This document shows, piece by piece, positions 7,306 through 14,949 of a DNA stretch of 26,519 bases. How positions within the stretch are numbered: position 1 is the first letter of the stretch; each line of letters starts with the position of its first letter. The notes beneath the pieces are model-generated. The model saw only the letters and a program-made list of their open reading frames with translations. It did no database searches and was not told where the DNA came from. The stretch comes from Streptosporangiaceae bacterium (lineage in GTDB: Bacteria > Actinomycetota > Actinomycetes > Streptosporangiales > Streptosporangiaceae). The stretch lies in assembly GCA_030043395.1 (NCBI GenBank), contig JASHXW010000242.1, positions 1 to 26,519 of the forward strand, read 5' to 3'. The position numbers and the translations under genes were made by a program.

Positions 7306-8337
7306 ATGGTGTTCGACCATTTTCCGCACCGGGTGAAGGCCTGGGCACGAACGGCGTCGCGCCCGATCGTGATCGTCGCGGCCGCGGTCCTGGCACTGGG
7401 AGCGGTGGGCGGCACGCCGCAGGCTGGGGCTGCCCGCACCACGCCGCCGCTCTACTACAACCTGTACGCGGGGGCTGCCAAGTTCAACGTCGACGGTCGT
7501 ACCTGGCGCATCAGCCCCAGCTACCTGGGCGAACCGCAGGTGGTTGAAATCGAGCTCTCTACCGCCAACGAGACCGATGACTGGCAGGCCAGCTTTGCTC
7601 CCGCCGCTGACCTGGTCGTCAATAGCAGCACGGACGCTGCCACATTCAGGACACATAACACGCTGGCGCCGCTCGCGTTCATCGACCTTAAGTTCAGCCC
7701 GACGTCGCGCAAGACGGTGACGTGCGAAACCGGCAGTGCCACTGACGTCACCGGGACGCTGACCGGCACGCTGTCCCTGACCGCGAATCACCGTGGCCTG
7801 AAGTTCAAGTCGTCGCGCGTGTCGATGCCCAAGTCGACCCTGGAGATCGATTACAGCTGCATCCCGCCACCGGTCGAGACCGAATGCGAGCTCGGCTTCT
7901 ACGAGTTCGGCTCGAAGTACTTCGGCACTGGGGCCGCACCAGGCCTTGCGCTGCCCGGCCGGCACACCTACGTGGCGGGCGTTGAGTCGGACCAGGCAGT
8001 GACCGCGCCCGCGCACACCGTGTTCCTGCTCGGCGTCTACCAGGACAGCGCCGCGCCCGTGTTCAACAGCAAGACACGCCAGCTCAGCATCAAGGTCACT
8101 GGCAAGGGCCCGGTCACTGGCTCCGCCGTTGTCACGAGCAAGGGCACGCCGGAAACCGAGGCGGTGCCCTGCACGCTTGACGGCAAGCAGTACACGCAGG
8201 ACCAGACGAGCTATTCCGGCACCTATGACAGTCCCAAGGGCCACCAGTACGAGGCACATTCCCTCGTGATCGGCGAGGTCAAGGTGCCGCGCACCGGCGA
8301 CGGGTTCTTCTACATCACGAGGCTGAAGGCAGCCTGA
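7306..8337 (+). CDS. Secreted protein of unknown function
   Basis: This 343-residue protein has a signal peptide (basic region to about residue 17, hydrophobic core IVIVAAAVLALGAVGG, probable cleavage near QAGA-ART). I recognise no family. The mature part is Thr/Ser-rich and beta-strand-like. It contains a few cysteines (TCETG, YSCIPPPVETECELG, PCTLDG) that could form disulfides. The ATG at 7306 was chosen because GGAGG at 7291-7295 sits 10 bp upstream; ATGs at 7234 and 7285 are in frame but add a hydrophilic leader before the signal peptide and lack such a site. Its stop codon directly abuts the stop of the convergent lipoprotein gene with no bases between. The neighbouring propeller and lipoprotein genes suggest an envelope or extracellular setting, but shared function is not shown. 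Confidence 0.7.
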   Translation: MVFDHFPHRVKAWARTASRPIVIVAAAVLALGAVGGTPQAGAARTTPPLYYNLYAGAAKFNVDGRTWRISPSYLGEPQVVEIELSTANETDDWQASFAPAADLVVNSSTDAATFRTHNTLAPLAFIDLKFSPTSRKTVTCETGSATDVTGTLTGTLSLTANHRGLKFKSSRVSMPKSTLEIDYSCIPPPVETECELGFYEFGSKYFGTGAAPGLALPGRHTYVAGVESDQAVTAPAHTVFLLGVYQDSAAPVFNSKTRQLSIKVTGKGPVTGSAVVTSKGTPETEAVPCTLDGKQYTQDQTSYSGTYDSPKGHQYEAHSLVIGEVKVPRTGDGFFYITRLKAA

Positions 8338-9204
8338 CTAGCTCGGACCGCTCGGCGTGATCTTGATGAGGTCCTGGCCCATGACCAGGCACTGGAAGCG
8401 CGTGGTGCCCGAGGTCAGGTAGATGTTCCAGCCGGAGTCGCCGTGGGGCAGCGAGTTGGTCAGCACGAACCGGTCGATGCGCGACAGCGGGATCTTAGCC
8501 TTGGACACGATCAGCCTCGTGATGCCCGTGATGACGCCCGGCACGAGCTGGGAGAAGCCGATCCCGCTGCGTGATCCGTTGAAGGACGACCGCGGTCCCA
8601 CCTTGAGCGGTCCGGCGGACGTCGCGCTTACTGGCCACGCCATCCCGTTCGCGGCGACGACGGCCTGCACCTCTCCCGGATAGATGGCCATCTGGATGAT
8701 CAGGTCATGGGTGCCGAACCTGGCGGTCAGCTGCCGGACCACGCGCGCCAGGTTGCGCGCCACGAGGAATGACGAAGGGCTGGTCGCCGACAGCGAGACC
8801 GTTGGCCGGGGGAGAGGCGCGGTCGTGATGTCGCTTCCCGGCGGGTCGTTGAAGCTGAAGTTGTAACTAGCGAGGTCGGGGTCGGTCGAGGGGTTGGTGA
8901 TCGTCGCCGGGGTCGTGTAGGAGGAGCCGTTCGTGAAGCGCACCACGCAGGTCAGGTGGGCACGGCTGCTCACCAGGACCTCCTGCACCTGCGGCCTGCA
9001 CGTGACCGACTGGACATGCCGGTGGAACTTCGTGGTGAGCTGCTGGCTGATGAAGCTCTGCAGATTGCCCGACGCCGTATCGCTGTTGTTGATGTGGTCG
9101 ATGGCCTTTCGCAGGCCGCTGCACCCGCCCACGGCCGCTGCCGCCGTCGCCACGCAGATGCCAATCGCAGTGGCCTGCGATACCCGGCGAGCGAGATTGC
9201 GCAT
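8338..9204 (-). CDS. Putative lipoprotein with a DUF4333-like segment
   Basis: This protein of about 288 residues starts at the ATG at 9204, preceded by AGGGAA at good spacing. An ATG at 9234 would add ten residues ahead of a lipoprotein signal (RRVSQATAIG to AVGGC). The cysteine of VGGC at residue 28 is the likely lipidation site. The part that follows (FISQQLTTKFHRHVQSVTC, then LTCVVRFTNGSSY) resembles the DUF4333 pattern of mycobacterial and related lipoproteins: a helix, then two cysteines around a short beta sandwich. The C-terminal 150 residues are unrecognised. It probably lies on the outer face of the membrane. It is convergent with, and directly abuts, the secreted-protein gene ending at 8337. 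Family assignment beyond lipoprotein is tentative. Confidence 0.65.
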   Translation of the reverse strand: MRNLARRVSQATAIGICVATAAAAVGGCSGLRKAIDHINNSDTASGNLQSFISQQLTTKFHRHVQSVTCRPQVQEVLVSSRAHLTCVVRFTNGSSYTTPATITNPSTDPDLASYNFSFNDPPGSDITTAPLPRPTVSLSATSPSSFLVARNLARVVRQLTARFGTHDLIIQMAIYPGEVQAVVAANGMAWPVSATSAGPLKVGPRSSFNGSRSGIGFSQLVPGVITGITRLIVSKAKIPLSRIDRFVLTNSLPHGDSGWNIYLTSGTTRFQCLVMGQDLIKITPSGPS

Positions 9205-9336
9205 TGTTTCCCTAGCCGCGCGACTCGAGGTCATTGCCGGACCCTAACCGACTGCTCATTGCGCAGGCAGGCAGGAACAGTCTCTTAGCGGTCTCGAATG
9301 CGTTCTGCTCGCCGATCCTCGCAATGCCGGAAGTAA

Positions 9337-9378
9337 CCAAAAGGCTGGTGCGGCCCGCTTGCGCGGGCCGCACCAGCC
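9337..9378 (-). terminator. Rho-independent terminator of the DoxX gene
   Basis: A perfect 16-bp stem (9343-9358 with 9363-9378) has a 4-base loop and, read on the minus strand, is followed by TTTTGGTT. It lies 24 bp beyond the DoxX stop. The T-tract on only one side assigns it to the minus strand. It is the clearest intrinsic terminator in the window. Confidence 0.85.
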
Positions 9379-9401
9379 GGACGGGCCGGGGAACGGACCG
9401 T

Positions 9402-10004
9402 TCAGACTCCGGCGTGCGCCGGGTTGACGGTCCCGGCCGTGTCCTTCTCCGACGGGGTCCTCACCGAGGCCCGGTCGCCCCTGCGGTGCTGCCGGTAGCT
9501 GGCCACCAGGCCGTCGACGCCGAGCCAGCTCGAGGTCCGCCACATCGTCAGGATCACGATCGCGAACAGCGCGTAGAACGCGCACACGCTCGCCGTTCCG
9601 GACATCACGTAGGTGAACAGCAGCGCGAGGCTGCCGAGCGCGGCGATCCGGGTGAAGCAGCCGGCCACCAGTGCAATCCCGATCGAGAACTCCGCCACGG
9701 CCACCAGGACGGCGATCCAGCTGGCATTCGGGACGACAAAGCTGTGCAGGAAACTGCCCCACCAGGTGTAGGCGGGCACGCCGTGCGCCGCGAAGCCCGC
9801 GACAGCTGCGCCGCCGTTGTGCAGGAAGGCCGCGTTCTCGGCACCCCACAGCTTGGCCGAGCCGGCCTGGATCCACATGATGCCCAGCCACACGCGCATC
9901 GCGGTCCAGCCAACAGCCGCGATCTTGGACTCCTTCAGCCACTCCCACGCCCGCAGGTTCTGCCTCCTGGACGGCTCGCCAAGGAAGTCGATCAAGCTCG
10001 CCAT
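9402..10004 (-). CDS. DoxX family membrane protein
   Basis: This 200-residue protein has four predicted membrane helices (about residues 27-48, 88-108, 113-133 and 138-160) and the DoxX features AMRVWLGIMWIQAGSAKLWG in the first helix and AEFSIGIALVAGCFTRIAALG in the third. DoxX/DoxD-like proteins are inner-membrane quinone-linked or structural subunits; DoxD is the large subunit of thiosulfate:quinone oxidoreductase, but most bacterial members have no known reaction. The ATG at 10004 is preceded by GAAGGCGAAGGA, a good ribosome site; an upstream in-frame ATG at 10118 gives only a basic, non-family leader. No DoxA-like partner is adjacent. It lies downstream of the dmp operon on the same strand, but a 150-bp gap and its own terminator suggest a separate unit. 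Confidence 0.85.
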   Translation of the reverse strand: MASLIDFLGEPSRRQNLRAWEWLKESKIAAVGWTAMRVWLGIMWIQAGSAKLWGAENAAFLHNGGAAVAGFAAHGVPAYTWWGSFLHSFVVPNASWIAVLVAVAEFSIGIALVAGCFTRIAALGSLALLFTYVMSGTASVCAFYALFAIVILTMWRTSSWLGVDGLVASYRQHRRGDRASVRTPSEKDTAGTVNPAHAGV

Positions 10005-10119
10005 GGTCCTTCGCCTTCTCTCTGTCTCGTGAGCCCGGTTCCCTCGGGCTCTGAGATCAGATTGCCTGCGCGAGCCTTCCGGGTCGCAGAAGCGGACGTC
10101 CCGCAAGCGACGGTCCAAG

Positions 10120-10138
10120 GTCCTCGAAAACGAAGGAC
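10120..10138 (-). terminator. Possible terminator after dmpH
   Basis: Read on the minus strand, GTCCT-T-CG, a TTTT loop and CG-AGGAC form a 7-bp stem with one bulged T, 16 bp beyond the dmpH stop. No T-run follows. It would separate the dmp operon from the DoxX gene. Confidence 0.3.
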
Positions 10139-10153
10139 TATTAGCAGGCGGGC

Positions 10154-10933
10154 CTATTGGCAGGCCAGTTCGATGGTGCCGAGCCGGTCAAAGCGCGCGA
10201 CAATCACGTCGCCTGGCGCGACAGGCACAGCCTCGGTCAGCCCGCCGGACAGGACGACCTGGCCCGCGCTGAGACCTCGGCCACGCGCTGCAAGGGCACG
10301 GACCAGCCAGGCGACCGATGCGGCCGGGTGGCCGAGCACGGCCGCTCCCGCCGCCGTGGCGACCAGCTCGCAGTTCTTCTCCAGCACCACTCCGGTCATC
10401 CGCAGGTCGATGCCCGCCGGATCGGTGAGCTGGCCCCCGGTCACGAAACCTGCCCCAGATGCGTTGTCGGCGATGACGTCGGGCAGCGTCAACGCGTAGC
10501 CGGCGAACCGGGAGTCCAGGACATCGATCGCCGGGCACACGACGGCCGTCGCCGCCAGCACTTGCGCCGCGGTCACGTGCGAGCCCGCCAGGTCATCGCG
10601 CAGGATGAACGCGATCTCCGGCTCGCAGCGCGGCTGGATGAGCTGATCGCAGTGCAGCGGCTGTCCGGCATCGACTGCCATGTCGCTGGTGAGCCAGCCG
10701 TAGAGCGGCCCGGCCACGTTCATCTGCCGCTGCCTGGCCGCACTGGTCAGCCCGAGCTTGGCCCCGGCGATGCCGCCGTCGTGGCTGCGAATCCTGTCGG
10801 CGACGACGATGTCCTGCACCTGGTAGGCGGTGGCGATGTCGAACGGCCCCGCGGTCGCGCTGAGCGCGTCGATTGCGCTGCCGCTGGCCACGGCCTCGAT
10901 CAAGGCCGCCGCGAGATCTTGCGGATCACTCAT
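10154..10933 (-). CDS. dmpH: 4-oxalocrotonate decarboxylase (2-oxo-3-hexenedioate decarboxylase)
   Basis: This 259-residue member of the hydratase/decarboxylase (fumarylacetoacetate hydrolase-like) family removes CO2 from 4-oxalocrotonate to give 2-hydroxypenta-2,4-dienoate, with a divalent metal. I assign decarboxylase rather than hydratase from local sequence: QMNVAGPLYGWL, DVIADNASGAGFVTGG, AAVLGHPAASVAWL and SGGLTEAVPVAPGD match the DmpH/XylI pattern. The metal-site signature QPRCEPEIAFIL is present. The paralogue at 12931-13722 has the DmpE pattern instead. It is the last gene of the operon, and its ATG overlaps the aldolase stop by four bases (ATGA). In Pseudomonas the next gene, dmpI (tautomerase), would follow; it is absent here. 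The hydratase/decarboxylase distinction is good but not certain. Confidence 0.82.
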   Translation of the reverse strand: MSDPQDLAAALIEAVASGSAIDALSATAGPFDIATAYQVQDIVVADRIRSHDGGIAGAKLGLTSAARQRQMNVAGPLYGWLTSDMAVDAGQPLHCDQLIQPRCEPEIAFILRDDLAGSHVTAAQVLAATAVVCPAIDVLDSRFAGYALTLPDVIADNASGAGFVTGGQLTDPAGIDLRMTGVVLEKNCELVATAAGAAVLGHPAASVAWLVRALAARGRGLSAGQVVLSGGLTEAVPVAPGDVIVARFDRLGTIELACQ

Positions 10934-11994
10934 CGCGCGGCCTCTTGCCAGCCGGTTCCCGCCGGCTTCTGGCCTCCTCGCGCCGCGAGCTCGAGCGCTA
11001 CGTCGATGATCATGTCCTCCTGGCCGCCGACGGCCTTGCGCCTGCCGAGCTCGAGCAGGATCTCAGCCTGGCTCACGCCATACCGCTGCGCGGCGCGCTC
11101 GGAGTGCAGCATGAACGACCCGTAGACTCCCGCCAGGCCGAGCGTCAAGGCGGCCCGGTCGACGACCTGGGGCCGACGCAGGGCCGGCCGGACGATCTCC
11201 TCGGCGACGTCCATCAGGGCGAGCGCTTCGATGCCGGTCTCGATGCCCATCTTCTGGCAGACCGTCACGAGCGTCTCGGTCGGGCAGTTCCCCGCGCCCG
11301 CGCCCGCCCCGGCGGTGCACCCGTCAATGTGCGTCGCGCCCGCTTCCAGGGCGGCCAGCGAGATCGCGACCGAGAGCGACAGGTTCTCGTGCGCGTGCAT
11401 GCCGACGGCGATGTCCAGGCCGCTGACCAGCGCGGCGATCCGGTCCTGCGCCTGCGGGACCGTGAGCGCTCCGGCAGAGTCGACGCAGTAAACGATGTCG
11501 GCTCCAGCGGCCTGCATCAGCCTGGCCTGCGCGAGAAGCTCCTCGGGCGAGAGCATGTGGCTCATCATCAGGAAGCCGACGGCCTCCATGCCCAGCCGCT
11601 TGGCCATGCCGATGTGCTGCTCGGCGATGTCGGCCTCCGTGCAGTGCGTGGCTACCCGCGCGACGCTCACTCCCATGTCGGCGATGGTCTTCAGGTCCTC
11701 GGCGGTACCGATCCCGGGAAGCAGCAGGCAGGCGATCTTGGCTTGCCTCGCGGTGCTGACCGCCGCCTTGATCAGCTGCATCTCGTCGGTTCCCGAGAAT
11801 CCGTAGTTGAACGAGGACCCTCCCAGCCCGTCGCCGTGCGAGACCTCGATGACCGGAACGCCGGCCGCGTCAAGCCCGGCCACGATACCGGTCACCTGGG
11901 CCAGGGTGTACTGGTGCGCGACCGCATGCGAGCCGTCCCGCAGGGTCGAGTCGGTCAGCCGGAACGGAGGCTTCGCCCCCTGCGCGGCGCTCAC
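10930..11994 (-). CDS. dmpG: 4-hydroxy-2-oxovalerate aldolase
   Basis: This 354-residue class II aldolase cleaves 4-hydroxy-2-oxovalerate to pyruvate and acetaldehyde. The active-site segment [15 protein letters not shown] carries R19, D20 and H23, the expected catalytic and metal-site residues. [18 protein letters not shown] and the metal-binding [11 protein letters not shown] follow, then [17 protein letters not shown] with the conserved tyrosine, and a [14 protein letters not shown] end. In this family the aldolase forms a tight complex with the acetaldehyde dehydrogenase and channels the toxic aldehyde to it, which fits the 4-bp overlap (GTGA) between the two genes. The GTG start at 11994 is set by that overlap. 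All hallmark residues are present and the length is normal. An HsaF/BphI-type role in steroid or biphenyl side-chain breakdown is the main alternative; the gene order favours a dmp-like operon. Confidence 0.93.
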   Translation of the reverse strand: MSAAQGAKPPFRLTDSTLRDGSHAVAHQYTLAQVTGIVAGLDAAGVPVIEVSHGDGLGGSSFNYGFSGTDEMQLIKAAVSTARQAKIACLLLPGIGTAEDLKTIADMGVSVARVATHCTEADIAEQHIGMAKRLGMEAVGFLMMSHMLSPEELLAQARLMQAAGADIVYCVDSAGALTVPQAQDRIAALVSGLDIAVGMHAHENLSLSVAISLAALEAGATHIDGCTAGAGAGAGNCPTETLVTVCQKMGIETGIEALALMDVAEEIVRPALRRPQVVDRAALTLGLAGVYGSFMLHSERAAQRYGVSQAEILLELGRRKAVGGQEDMIIDVALELAARGGQKPAGTGWQEAAR

Positions 11995-12902
11995 GCCGCG
12001 ACCTTGGACAGATGGCCAGCCTTGGCCTCGCCAACGCGGACGGCGGCAGCGGTCATGATGTCCAGGTTTCCGGCGTACGCAGGCAGGTAGTCGCCCGCAC
12101 CCTCGACTTCGAGCAGCACGACAACCCGGTGCGGCACGTCCCCGCCAGAGGTGGCGAACGGCCCTTCCTCGATGACCGGGGCGTTCTTGAGCCGGTAGCC
12201 GGGAACGTACTGCGCGACGTCAGCGACCATCTGCTGCACAGATGCCACCACGGCATCGTGATCAGAACCGTCGGGCAGCGCGCAGAACACCGTGTTGCGC
12301 ATCAGGATCGGCGGGTCTGCGGGGTTCAGCACGATGATCGCCTTCCCGATCGCCGCTCCGCCGATCTCCTCAAGCGCCCGCGCGGTCGTGCGCGTGAACT
12401 CGTCGATGTTCTGCCGGGTGCCCGGGCCAGCCGACCGGGAGGCGACCGTCGAGACCATCTCGGCGTAGGGGACCGATGCGGCCCTGCTGACCGCCGCGAC
12501 GATCGGCACCGTCGCCTGGCCGCCGCAGGTGATCAGGTTCACGTTCGCTGCATCGAGGTGCTTGTCCAGGTTGACCGTGGGGACGACCTTGGGGCCGCGG
12601 GCCGCAGGCGTCAGGTCGATCGCCGCGATCCCAAGCTCTGCGAGCACCGGCGCGTTGCGCACGTGCACGTAGGCGCTGGTCGCGTCGAAGACCAGGTCGA
12701 TCTCGCCAGCGTGCGCGCGCACCCACTCGATGCCGGAGTCCGGCGCAGCGATCCCCAGTGCCCGCGCCCTGGCCAGCCCGTCGCTGGCCGGGTCGATGCC
12801 GACCAGCGCGACGAGCTCCAGTGCCCGGGAGCGGATCAGCTTCATCATCAGGTCAGTGCCGATGTTGCCCGAGCCCATGATCGCGCAGCGCGTCGCCACC
12901 AT
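11991..12902 (-). CDS. dmpF: Acetaldehyde dehydrogenase (acetylating)
   Basis: This 303-residue enzyme converts acetaldehyde, NAD+ and CoA to acetyl-CoA. The Rossmann motif is [12 protein letters not shown] at residue 10, and the catalytic cysteine is C126 in [18 protein letters not shown]. The C-terminal dimerisation/aldolase-contact region has [10 protein letters not shown] and [16 protein letters not shown]. The ATG at 12902 is only three bases after GGAGG; the adjacent GTG at 12899 has better spacing and could be the true start, losing one residue. A frame continuing to 13022 overlaps the upstream gene and is not used. It pairs physically with the downstream aldolase, with which it overlaps by four bases. 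It lies 28 bp after the hydratase gene, so all four dmp genes look co-transcribed. Confidence 0.93.
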   Translation of the reverse strand: MVATRCAIMGSGNIGTDLMMKLIRSRALELVALVGIDPASDGLARARALGIAAPDSGIEWVRAHAGEIDLVFDATSAYVHVRNAPVLAELGIAAIDLTPAARGPKVVPTVNLDKHLDAANVNLITCGGQATVPIVAAVSRAASVPYAEMVSTVASRSAGPGTRQNIDEFTRTTARALEEIGGAAIGKAIIVLNPADPPILMRNTVFCALPDGSDHDAVVASVQQMVADVAQYVPGYRLKNAPVIEEGPFATSGGDVPHRVVVLLEVEGAGDYLPAYAGNLDIMTAAAVRVGEAKAGHLSKVAA

Positions 12903-12930
12903 CTGCCTCCTCGTGTCTGCCGGCACGGTC

Positions 12931-13722
12931 CTAAGCCACCCGCAGGCCCACCGGGCCGAGCCGGTCCACCTCAGCCCGGTAATACTGGCCCGCAGCGATG
13001 TCGACCGCTCCGTGCAAGGCACCTGTCATCACGAACTGGCCCGCGTGCAACGACTCGCCCAGGCCGGCCAGTGTCCTGACCAGCCAGGCCGTAGCCGCTA
13101 GCGGGCTGCCGAGCGCGGCGGCGCCAGCCCCGGTCGCGATCACCTCGCCATTTCGGGTGAACACCATTCCGGCCAGCCTCAGGTCAATGCTCTCTACTGG
13201 AACCACGGCAGAGCCGAGCACGATCGCCCCGCTGCTCGCCAGGTCGGCGATCGTGTCGGCGAGCTTGATACGCCAGCCCGCGATCCGGCTGTCGACGATC
13301 TCGATTGCTGCGACCGCGCCCGTCACCACCCTGGCGACGTCCAGCACCGTGCAGTCGAACCCGGCCAGGTCGCCGCCGAGGACGAGGGCGATCTCGGCCT
13401 CGACCCTGGGCTGGATGAACGACGCCGCCTGCACTTGCGCGCCGTCAGGATGCACGTGCGAGGCGAGCACCGGCGCGAAGTCGGGGGAGTCGACGCCGAA
13501 CAGCGCCTGCATCGGGACGCTGGTCAGGCCGAGCTTGTAGCCCACGATCCGGTCGCCGTCGGCGAGGAGCATGTTGACCAGGTCGCTCTGGACCCGGTAG
13601 GCGTCCGTCACCGACATGCCGGGCCGGGCATCAGTGAGCGGCTCGATCGGGGTGCCCGCCTGCCTGGCCATGTAGAGCGCTTCGGCGAGCGCGCTGACGG
13701 CGGCATCCGGTAGTTCAGCCAC
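12931..13722 (-). CDS. dmpE: 2-oxopent-4-enoate (2-hydroxypenta-2,4-dienoate) hydratase
   Basis: This 263-residue protein adds water to 2-hydroxypenta-2,4-dienoate to form 4-hydroxy-2-oxovalerate, the aldolase substrate. Features favouring the hydratase (DmpE/MhpD) over the decarboxylase are [18 protein letters not shown], the segment [37 protein letters not shown] and [14 protein letters not shown]. The metal-site signature [12 protein letters not shown] is present. The start is GTG at 13722, with AAGGAG nine bases upstream; an overlapping ATG at 13727 is out of frame. It is the first gene of a dmpE-F-G-H block with the same order as the Pseudomonas phenol plasmid operon. A 113-bp region upstream holds a possible operator and the terminator of the preceding gene. 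MhpD-type activity is equivalent. Confidence 0.85.
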   Translation of the reverse strand: MAELPDAAVSALAEALYMARQAGTPIEPLTDARPGMSVTDAYRVQSDLVNMLLADGDRIVGYKLGLTSVPMQALFGVDSPDFAPVLASHVHPDGAQVQAASFIQPRVEAEIALVLGGDLAGFDCTVLDVARVVTGAVAAIEIVDSRIAGWRIKLADTIADLASSGAIVLGSAVVPVESIDLRLAGMVFTRNGEVIATGAGAAALGSPLAATAWLVRTLAGLGESLHAGQFVMTGALHGAVDIAAGQYYRAEVDRLGPVGLRVA

Positions 13723-13750
13723 GTCATTCGCTCCTTGCGCTCGACCCGCT

Positions 13751-13788
13751 CTCAGTGTGCCGTATCAGTTCATTTCCGTACTACTGAG
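13751..13788. promoter_or_regulatory. Imperfect palindrome upstream of dmpE, candidate operator
   Basis: CTCAGT at 13751 and ACTGAG ending at 13788 bound a 38-bp region with further partial symmetry: GTGCCGTA on one side and TACGG read in reverse on the other, with a one-base offset. It sits 29-66 bp upstream of the dmpE start. No regulator gene is adjacent, so the binding protein is unknown. Confidence 0.35.
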
Positions 13789-13805
13789 GCAGCGCATACG
13801 CAGCG

Positions 13806-13837
13806 GACCGGCCGGCGACAGCCATCAGCGGCCGGTC
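13806..13837 (-). terminator. Hairpin at the end of the lysozyme/lectin gene
   Basis: GACCGGCC (13806-13813) and GGCCGGTC (13830-13837) form an 8-bp GC stem with a 16-base loop, overlapping the stop codon of the gene at 13836. No T-run follows. It would insulate that gene from the dmp operon. Confidence 0.4.
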
Positions 13838-14888
13838 AGGGCAGCCACCAGGTCTGGTCCTTCGCGTTCGCGCAACTCGTCGCGTCGACCTGGGTGCCGG
13901 CCGTGAGGCTACCCGCCGGGTCGGTCAGGCACTTGCCGTCAGCGGCGTTGCGCAACTCGTCCTTGCCGTATGCCGACCAGCCTTGGGACTTTGACTTTGC
14001 GCACTTTCTTAGCACGATCCCTGGCTTGCTGCCTGCGCCGATCGCAGCGCACAGCGACCCCGTTCGCAGCTTGCCGCCAGTGGCCACCCAGAGCTGAGTT
14101 GCCGCGCCGCTGCCGCAGTTCGCGATCTCCACCTTGTAGTTCACGATCGGCTTCTGCTGCACCAGGCATTCGCCAAGCTCCGCGCTGGTCACCGTGCCTG
14201 ACGTCAGCTTGGTGATGTCGGCCTGGACCAAGTCGATGAACTGGGTGTAGGTGTCCTGGTCGTAGGACGACCATGGATTGAAGTCGGTGCCCCGCTCCGA
14301 GAACAGGTACGCCTGGCCGGCGTTGCACACCGCAGTGAAGGCGCAGGCGTTGCTGACCGTCGAGGCGTACTTGCTGCTGAGCTGCCACAGGCCACGGTCA
14401 TAGGAGACCGTGCCCGCCGGGCAGTCGGGAGTAGTGCCGTTGTAGTTGCCGTGGCCGATCACCGAGCCGGCCGAGTTGTCGCAGACGTACAGGAGCGGGT
14501 TGCCAGCGCTCTCGGCCACGCAGATCGCGCCAGCCGTGACCAGGTCGCCTGAGTAGTAGCCGTTGTTCGCCCAGCCCGCAGTCGTCGCGTACCTGGCGCA
14601 GGTGCCGACAGCGTTGGCCGCCTGCGCGGGCGTGAGCGGCTGAAGGGGGCTAATCGCGCCCGGGCCGCCGGGGGGCGGGATCAGGGCTCGCGGCTCGATC
14701 ACCGGAGCGGTGCGGGCCGCGGGAAGCATCACGGTCACTGGCGCGACCCGGACAGCGGGAGCGCTCCCGCCCGAGCTCTGCGCAGGTGACTGGCGCGTGA
14801 CAGCCAGCGCAGGTGCGGCGAGGGCGAGTCCGGCCAATGCGAGCGGCACGGCGAGGATGGCCAGAGTGGTGAGCGGGGGGCGAGTCAC
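13836..14888 (-). CDS. Secreted lysozyme-like/transglycosylase protein with ricin-type lectin domain
   Basis: This 350-residue protein starts at the GTG at 14888, with AAAGGA about eight bases upstream; longer starts would overlap ileS. It has a signal peptide (core LTTLAILAVPLALAGLALA), a Pro/Ala-rich linker, a lysozyme/SLT-like domain (about 85-240) and a C-terminal ricin B-type beta-trefoil (about 245-350). The likely catalytic glutamate is E126 in CVAESAGNP. YDRGLWQLSSKYASTVSNAC and NPWSSYDQDTY match lytic-transglycosylase-like folds in other actinobacterial secreted proteins. Six or so cysteines suggest disulfides. The trefoil shows the three expected Q-x-W-type motifs (TQLWV, SQGWS, DQTWW). 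It probably binds and cuts peptidoglycan or another glycan outside the cell. The substrate is unproven. Confidence 0.8.
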   Translation of the reverse strand: MTRPPLTTLAILAVPLALAGLALAAPALAVTRQSPAQSSGGSAPAVRVAPVTVMLPAARTAPVIEPRALIPPPGGPGAISPLQPLTPAQAANAVGTCARYATTAGWANNGYYSGDLVTAGAICVAESAGNPLLYVCDNSAGSVIGHGNYNGTTPDCPAGTVSYDRGLWQLSSKYASTVSNACAFTAVCNAGQAYLFSERGTDFNPWSSYDQDTYTQFIDLVQADITKLTSGTVTSAELGECLVQQKPIVNYKVEIANCGSGAATQLWVATGGKLRTGSLCAAIGAGSKPGIVLRKCAKSKSQGWSAYGKDELRNAADGKCLTDPAGSLTAGTQVDATSCANAKDQTWWLP

Positions 14889-14949
14889 GGCCTGTCCTTT
14901 CGGTGGGGGTCGCGGACAGCGGAGCTTCTGCCTTCCGTTGAGCGGGCCG

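Noticed and set aside
9234..12090. Long plus-strand frames (about 420 and 405 codons) opposite the DoxX and dmp genes.
   Set aside because: They are shadows of well-identified minus-strand genes; no ribosome sites or recognisable domains.
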